Part shown: piece after piece, positions 59,050-64,000 of the stretch
Layout: each line of letters begins with the position of its first letter
Position numbering within the stretch: the stretch's first letter is position 1
NCBI GenBank assembly: GCA_973895155.1
Contig: OZ316891.1
Span: 2,108,001-2,172,000, forward strand
Length of the DNA stretch: 64,000 nt
Direction of reading: 5' to 3'
Source: Marsupella aquatica
Lineage: Eukaryota; Marchantiophyta
The notes under the pieces: model-generated
What the model saw: only the letters and a program-made list of their open reading frames with translations
The model's database searches: none
Told to the model about the DNA's origin: nothing
Made by a program: the position numbers and the translations under genes

Positions 59050-59720
59050 GTAACAACTTGATGGTTCTCATTGAATCTACTAAGTTTACACAAGGAATAT
59101 TCTAAGCATCTACGGCTGACACAAGTTACCATTTGTCATTGTGTAAGTAAAGCACTCTCAAGACCTACCTCATACTTTGCTCTCAACTTCATGGTTTCAT
59201 CAACAGCTCATTCTTCCTATTTCTCTGGGGATTTTGGGTTACTTCCATTGAGAGCATCGCACATTTGACATTTTTGGGAGCTTGGCTGCCATCTCATTGC
59301 TGGCTGATCACTAGCTACAGGTTGCATTTCTAAAAACTTTTGTCTCTTATGGAGGTTGAGGCGGGTTCCCTTCCATTTCAGGTTCATTTGCAAGAGGTGC
59401 GATCATCACTATATTCAGATCCCATATATGAACTACATTGCCTTTATTTCAGGAGTTTTTATCCTTGGACCCTATTAGTCTTCAGGCTAACCTTGCTAGG
59501 CATATGCATGCTTTCACCCTCTCTAGCATCCTCGCCAAAACACCTGAAATGGACTGAGCTTGGATTCTTTCGTCTGGAGGGAAGGGTGCAGGAAGGTGGC
59601 TTTCGGCCAATCCTACCATTCCTCAAATGTCTGCAGAGGAGTTCTCAACAGCCATGCATCTTCATATGCTTGATGGTAGGTGACTTGAGTCATTGCTTGA
59701 TTCAAAAACTCTGCAAACAA
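59050..59720 (+). pseudogene. LINE-type reverse transcriptase C-terminal relic, copy B
   Basis: This parallels copy A at 30.85-31.6 kb along most of its length: GATTTTGGGTTACTTCCATT then GAGAGC (about 59230), TCTCTTATGGAGGTTGAGG (about 59343), AGTTTTTATCCTTGGACCCT (about 59455), CATATGCATGCTTTCACCCT (about 59500) and GCAGAGGAGTTCTC (about 59632). Frames give VTSIESIAHLTFLGAW, LMEVEAGSLPF and AEEFSTAMHL. It has many stops and frameshifts and is more decayed than copy A. Confidence 0.6.
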
Positions 59721-62700
59721 GATGGACAAAGGATTTGAAAACTCTTCAATCCATATTGGCTACATTCTTTGATCGAGCTCACCGGACCCCCACTATCTCT
59801 TTGGACCACGCATTTTTGTTAGCGTATTTCAGTGACATTATAGTGTCATCAACGATGCCTGGGAAATCTATCGTGAATCTCTCATAGTGAGTGCTAGTGT
59901 GCCTCCGCTGAGGCTTGCCCCCCGAGTGAACATTCCTGTCCCACGTGCCAATTTAGTGTTGACCCTTGATGTGGACCATTAGCTTTTGCTACATTTGCTA
60001 AGTTTGATAAGGGCATCAGTCTATTTAACTTGGTTTTATTTCCTTTTTCTCATCTTTTTGTTGGGTTTTTGGGGTTTGCTTTTGCTCAGTTCTTTTGAGT
60101 TTGGTTTTTTTCCGGGTTGGACCTCTATAGTTTATATTTCATTGTACTTTTTTTGACCTTTCTTTAAAATATTTGTCAGCTTGTTCTATTCAGGGTTATT
60201 GTGAAATAGAATGTAGCCTCTAGACCCTGACTCTAAGGGGGTAAGTGAAATAGATACAGAAAACAATAATGAGACACAGGAAATTATGATAAAGATTTTT
60301 TTTACTCATTTCTATTTACATTCAAGACATCTGTAGTCAGGTTAGTTATGGCAATCACTAAATCGTTAAAGATTACTATAATTATTATATGCCAAGTCAC
60401 TGTTTAAGCTACCGTTAATTTAAGGTCGATACACTGTAGAACGGGCCGTGAGTATTCATGATCGAGTTCCCATGACCCTGGGACTTGGCTCGTTAGCTCT
60501 GGAGCATTCATAACCTACCTGTTGAGGTTTCATGACCCATGATGTTTTACGACATCAATGTACATTTGAACATTGGTGGAATTAATTAACGTTCCATAAC
60601 TGCTTACTGGACATGTCAGATATGTGTTCCGTGTTCACCGTATTTTGTTGGGAATTAAGGTAACCACTCTCACCTCTTAACAACTCTTGCATTACACACG
60701 TGGAATTGTTAGGTTTTCTTGATTTTGGTGACATAGCATGATCATTTTGAAGGGTGATCATAAGAGCACTCGCTAGGTTATTTTGTGATATTACTATTTA
60801 TCATTAGATTTCCTTGCATTTAAGGATAATTATTTGGGGTCTCACCAACTACATACAAATTGACAAAGTTTTGTCACATTTGGCATAACTTTTCAAATGG
60901 AATTGCAAATGTTTGTCACTAGAGAGATCCACAAGTTAGAAGGACAAAGCCAGCCAAGAGTGATTGACAATCACAATTGGCTCTCTCACTTTTGTGATCT
61001 CTTTGCAGCTGCTCTGGCAATTACACTTTAACTATTCATGTGGCTGGATATTACTGGTTACTGTGAAAAGTACGCCTAGTGGGGAACCATAAGCCACCTG
61101 CAGGACTCCGGATGTGAGGGCGCCTCACCAGCTAGCTAATTTAAAAAAAAAAATTGGAAGGAAAAGAAGCATGACTCAGGAAACCAGCTAGCTAAATATT
61201 GACTCTTTGATGTACAATAATGGGAGTGCTCTAGTGGTTGGCCTGAATAAGGTGGTAAAATTTATGTGTCAATTTGTATATCAAAATGTGATAAAATATA
61301 GTGTATTGTATCATTTTATACTATGATAAATACAATTATTTTCTTTGAATCATTTAATGTTGATATTAATACATGGATCAAGTGTTAATTTGTGACGTGC
61401 AATTACCATAACAACTAGAAATTGTACAAAGACCCTGCTGGCCTGCTGGCCTTGACCGTGTAGAATTGTAGATGGACCCCACAGACTTATGGTATTCATC
61501 ATATAATAAGATACCAGCCCTCCATAGTCCATATCGTATTTTAATCAAAAAACAACGGTGCAGCATCTTGATGAAGAAACTGACACATCCGTGCAGAAAT
61601 TATGGGTCTCTCCAACAATAATCATGACCGGTCGATTCCCGGATAAACGTCAGCGGTCAATGGTTTTGAGCCTTTGAGGCACAGAGTTTTGTCTGTAATT
61701 ATTTAATAACTACTATTTAGGGAATACTGTCTGTACGTATTACACTACACAAATACTGTATGCCGTCTTGCAATATTCCGAATGGCGTCTATATGCTTTT
61801 GTCGGTATTTGTATTGTCTGTCTTTGTGACGAGAATGTTTCTCTGTAAGATTCTGCATGTTTTGGGCAGCTCGGGCAGCTACGGCTGTGGCCCGTGGGTG
61901 AAAAGAAAATCTAACGACATGGGCAAGGTCAGTATGAAGAAGTTACCCTGGTGACAATATTTTGGGTGAAGCTACACAATTTATTGTCCCTTTTGTTTGG
62001 TCGCCTGCTTTTGGGATCTTATTTCTTACAGTAGTTATTTTTGGGGTGACTTTACAAGAGCTTGTGAGTAGTTTGAGTGGTTTCTTTCACAAAAGCTAAT
62101 CTTTTTGGCCCTTTAACGATAAAGAATATATGTGTACACGGCTAAAGGAGTTTGGAATGATCTTCTGCCCCCATATGTCTATACCTGTAGCAAACGGTAT
62201 TAGAATAATTTGATAGAGGACAAGTTGGGGACCCACTCCACCTAAAAGTCATACAGTTGTTTGGCTACGGCCCTTCCGCTAGGACATCTGGGAGGGCATA
62301 CCGTGCCACTTTTAAGGCTCAAAATAGGAATGGACCAAGCCGCCACATGAAGAGACTTCCACGAGAGGTGGTCTATATATAGTCTTAGACTAAAATGTGC
62401 TTCACATAAGCAAAATTGGGGGCCCACTCCATTCCATGTAGGATGGGCAAGAGTTTAGAAGGAAATGACTCCAAGCACCTAGCAACTGTTTCTCCCCAAT
62501 GGATGGCTGCTATCACATTTTGGATGGCAAAAACATTGAAAGTGCTCCAGCTTCTTGTAAAGCCACCCTTAGCTAGGGCCGTGGGGTCTCTGTTTTTAGT
62601 CTGGGGCCAAGTAAGGAGAGGTGACAAGTCACTTGTGATAGTGCCAGGTTAGCACAGGGCACATGTCATTGTGAGGAGATTTGAGGAACATTTTTGAATA

Positions 62701-62916
62701 AGAAATGCATGGCTTCCACCCAAATCAAAAAGTGTAGATGGAGATCAAAGTCCATGCTCTTACAACCTACCCTTTTTCGAGAGAGATAAAATGCCTTCAC
62801 AGAAGAAAAAGGAAAAAATAGATGAGAAAAAATGCATCCTTATGAGTCTTATTTTGTATTTTAATTTGATCAAGGTTGTGGGTATCATGTGCATACACAT
62901 TGTGACACAACATACA
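59721..62916. other. Non-genic stretch
   Basis: The first 170 bases stay open (59693-59887) and may be a continuation of the LINE relic or unrelated. Beyond that I see no gene, RNA or repeat structure apart from a poly-A run at about 61140. Confidence 0.45.
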
Positions 62917-63047
62917 TCGCTTGTCACACACTACCATACATAGGCACCACCAACATAAGCAAATGAGATACAAATGAAACTCTCGCTTGTCACACACTAC
63001 CATACATAGGCACCACCAACATAAACAAATGAGATACAAGTGAAACT
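62917..63047. repeat. Two-copy tandem repeat, 66 bp
   Basis: TCGCTTGTCACACACTACCA, then TACATAGGCACCACCAACAT and AAATGAGATACAA, occurs at 62917 and 62983 with two or three differences. Confidence 0.95.
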
Positions 63048-64000
63048 CATGTCTGTACACACATGTCCAAAATTCACAATAATATTCATAAGAGTTGATT
63101 AGTGATTGTAGTCAACAATACACAATTGATCTGATGACACAAAAATGTTGAGCCAAATGCACCTTGCGCTTCAAGGAATCCACATTACATACACACAACC
63201 TAGTTGACCACACCATAGCCGCCGACGCTCATGTTAGAAGGCTTAACATTGAAAGATGAGCTTTCAAGCCACCACAAAGGGATAATTATTCAACTAAACA
63301 TGTGATCTGGGGTTTCTGTGACCAGGAAGTGAACAAAATCTGACCGGCAGCAGCAGCCGTGATACTTTTATGAACTGTCCTGCCTAGACATCCATTGTAG
63401 TATGTAATTATTGTCCAGAAATGTTTTACTTGTGGGTAAGAGATTGAGAATACCCAAACCCTCCCAAAATTGGTAACACACCCGTAACCTATCTGTACAT
63501 AAATTATGCAACTCACACCATTTGCAAACTGTATACCATCTACGTATTTGCCTAGTCACATTTAGCACAACTGTAAAAATGCAAAATTATGCACCTCACA
63601 CCCCAAATTGTACCCCAGCTGCCTGTTTGCCATTCAACACAACATTAAAAATGAAAATGCTTTTACGCCCCGTTACCGTTCCTGCCCAAAGCGTTACCCT
63701 ACACGTATAGAGTGCCGAGGTGATCAAAATTCCCAGAGAGCCAACGGTCCCCGCCCACGGCGTCCTGTCCCCAGTAAGCTGCCCACCGTCGGCCCTGCCC
63801 CACCGCAGGGCCACCCCGTCTCGTGGCTCCTTTCCACCCTGCGCTGATGGCAGACCATGCCAGGCCAAGCCATGCCAGGCCAGGCCAGGCCAGGCCAAGC
63901 CAGGCCAGGACAGCCCGCAATCTTTGCTGGCTCTCTCGTTGGCTCCCTCGGTTCCGGTTGCATGCGAGAACCGGAGCGCAAGCGCGTTGGGCTTGACTTG
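63048..64000. other. Right edge of the window
   Basis: No gene recognised. GC content rises sharply after about 63660, which could mark the promoter or 5' end of a gene beyond the window. This is inferred from composition only. Confidence 0.35.
63857..63912. repeat. (CCAGG) microsatellite
   Basis: About ten near-perfect tandem CCAGG/CCAAG units. It gives spurious Trp/Leu/Gly-rich frames on the minus strand. Confidence 0.9.

Noticed and set aside
63596-63981. Trp/Leu/Gly-rich minus-strand frames at the right edge
   Set aside because: Translation of the CCAGG microsatellite.

Overview
The window looks like nuclear DNA from a land plant. It carries plant-type nuclear genes with GT-AG introns, two of which make proteins that are chloroplast-targeted or have plastid-type homologues. 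It also has a Ty1/copia element primed by initiator-Met tRNA and short runs of the plant telomere motif CCCTAAA. Genes occupy only about a quarter of the window. The remainder is decayed transposon DNA and many short-range tandem duplications. The intron-rich UTP15 gene and the general texture would fit a bryophyte or lycophyte, but this placement is a guess.

Genes, left to right. (1) 3983-6806, +: a CDCA7-like zf-4CXXC_R1 zinc-finger protein, three exons, with the zinc finger split by intron 1. (2) 7390-8566, -: a DUF309-domain protein, three 3' exons resolved and the 5' end unresolved. (3) 12468-14136, +: a plastid pterin-carbinolamine-dehydratase-like protein of the RAF2 (Rubisco assembly factor 2) type, four exons. 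(4) 16066-19175, -: a TolB/DPP6-N-terminal-like beta-propeller protein, two exons, with a signal-peptide-like N terminus. (5) 22439-27413, +: UTP15, the U3 snoRNP (t-UTP) WD40 protein, 14 exons that sum to exactly 528 codons plus a stop, with telo-box motifs upstream. I placed exon boundaries by hand from splice dinucleotides, reading frame and family similarity.

From about 28 kb to the end I find no intact host gene. There are: two degenerate LINE reverse-transcriptase C-terminal relics (30.85-31.6 kb and 59.05-59.7 kb); a broken retroelement-like coiled-coil ORF (33.4-36.8 kb); a complete 6.1-kb Ty1/copia element (38770-44887, minus strand) with two LTRs that appear identical and a perfect 5-bp target duplication, but two in-frame TGA codons and an altered protease motif; a foldback inverted repeat (55.8-56.8 kb); a 111-bp hairpin; and several 2-6 copy tandem arrays.

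The most interesting structural point is that the copia element sits inside a sequence related to the foldback arms at 55.8-56.8 kb, so an unoccupied relative of the insertion site is visible in the same window. I did not find a clearly new biochemical system.
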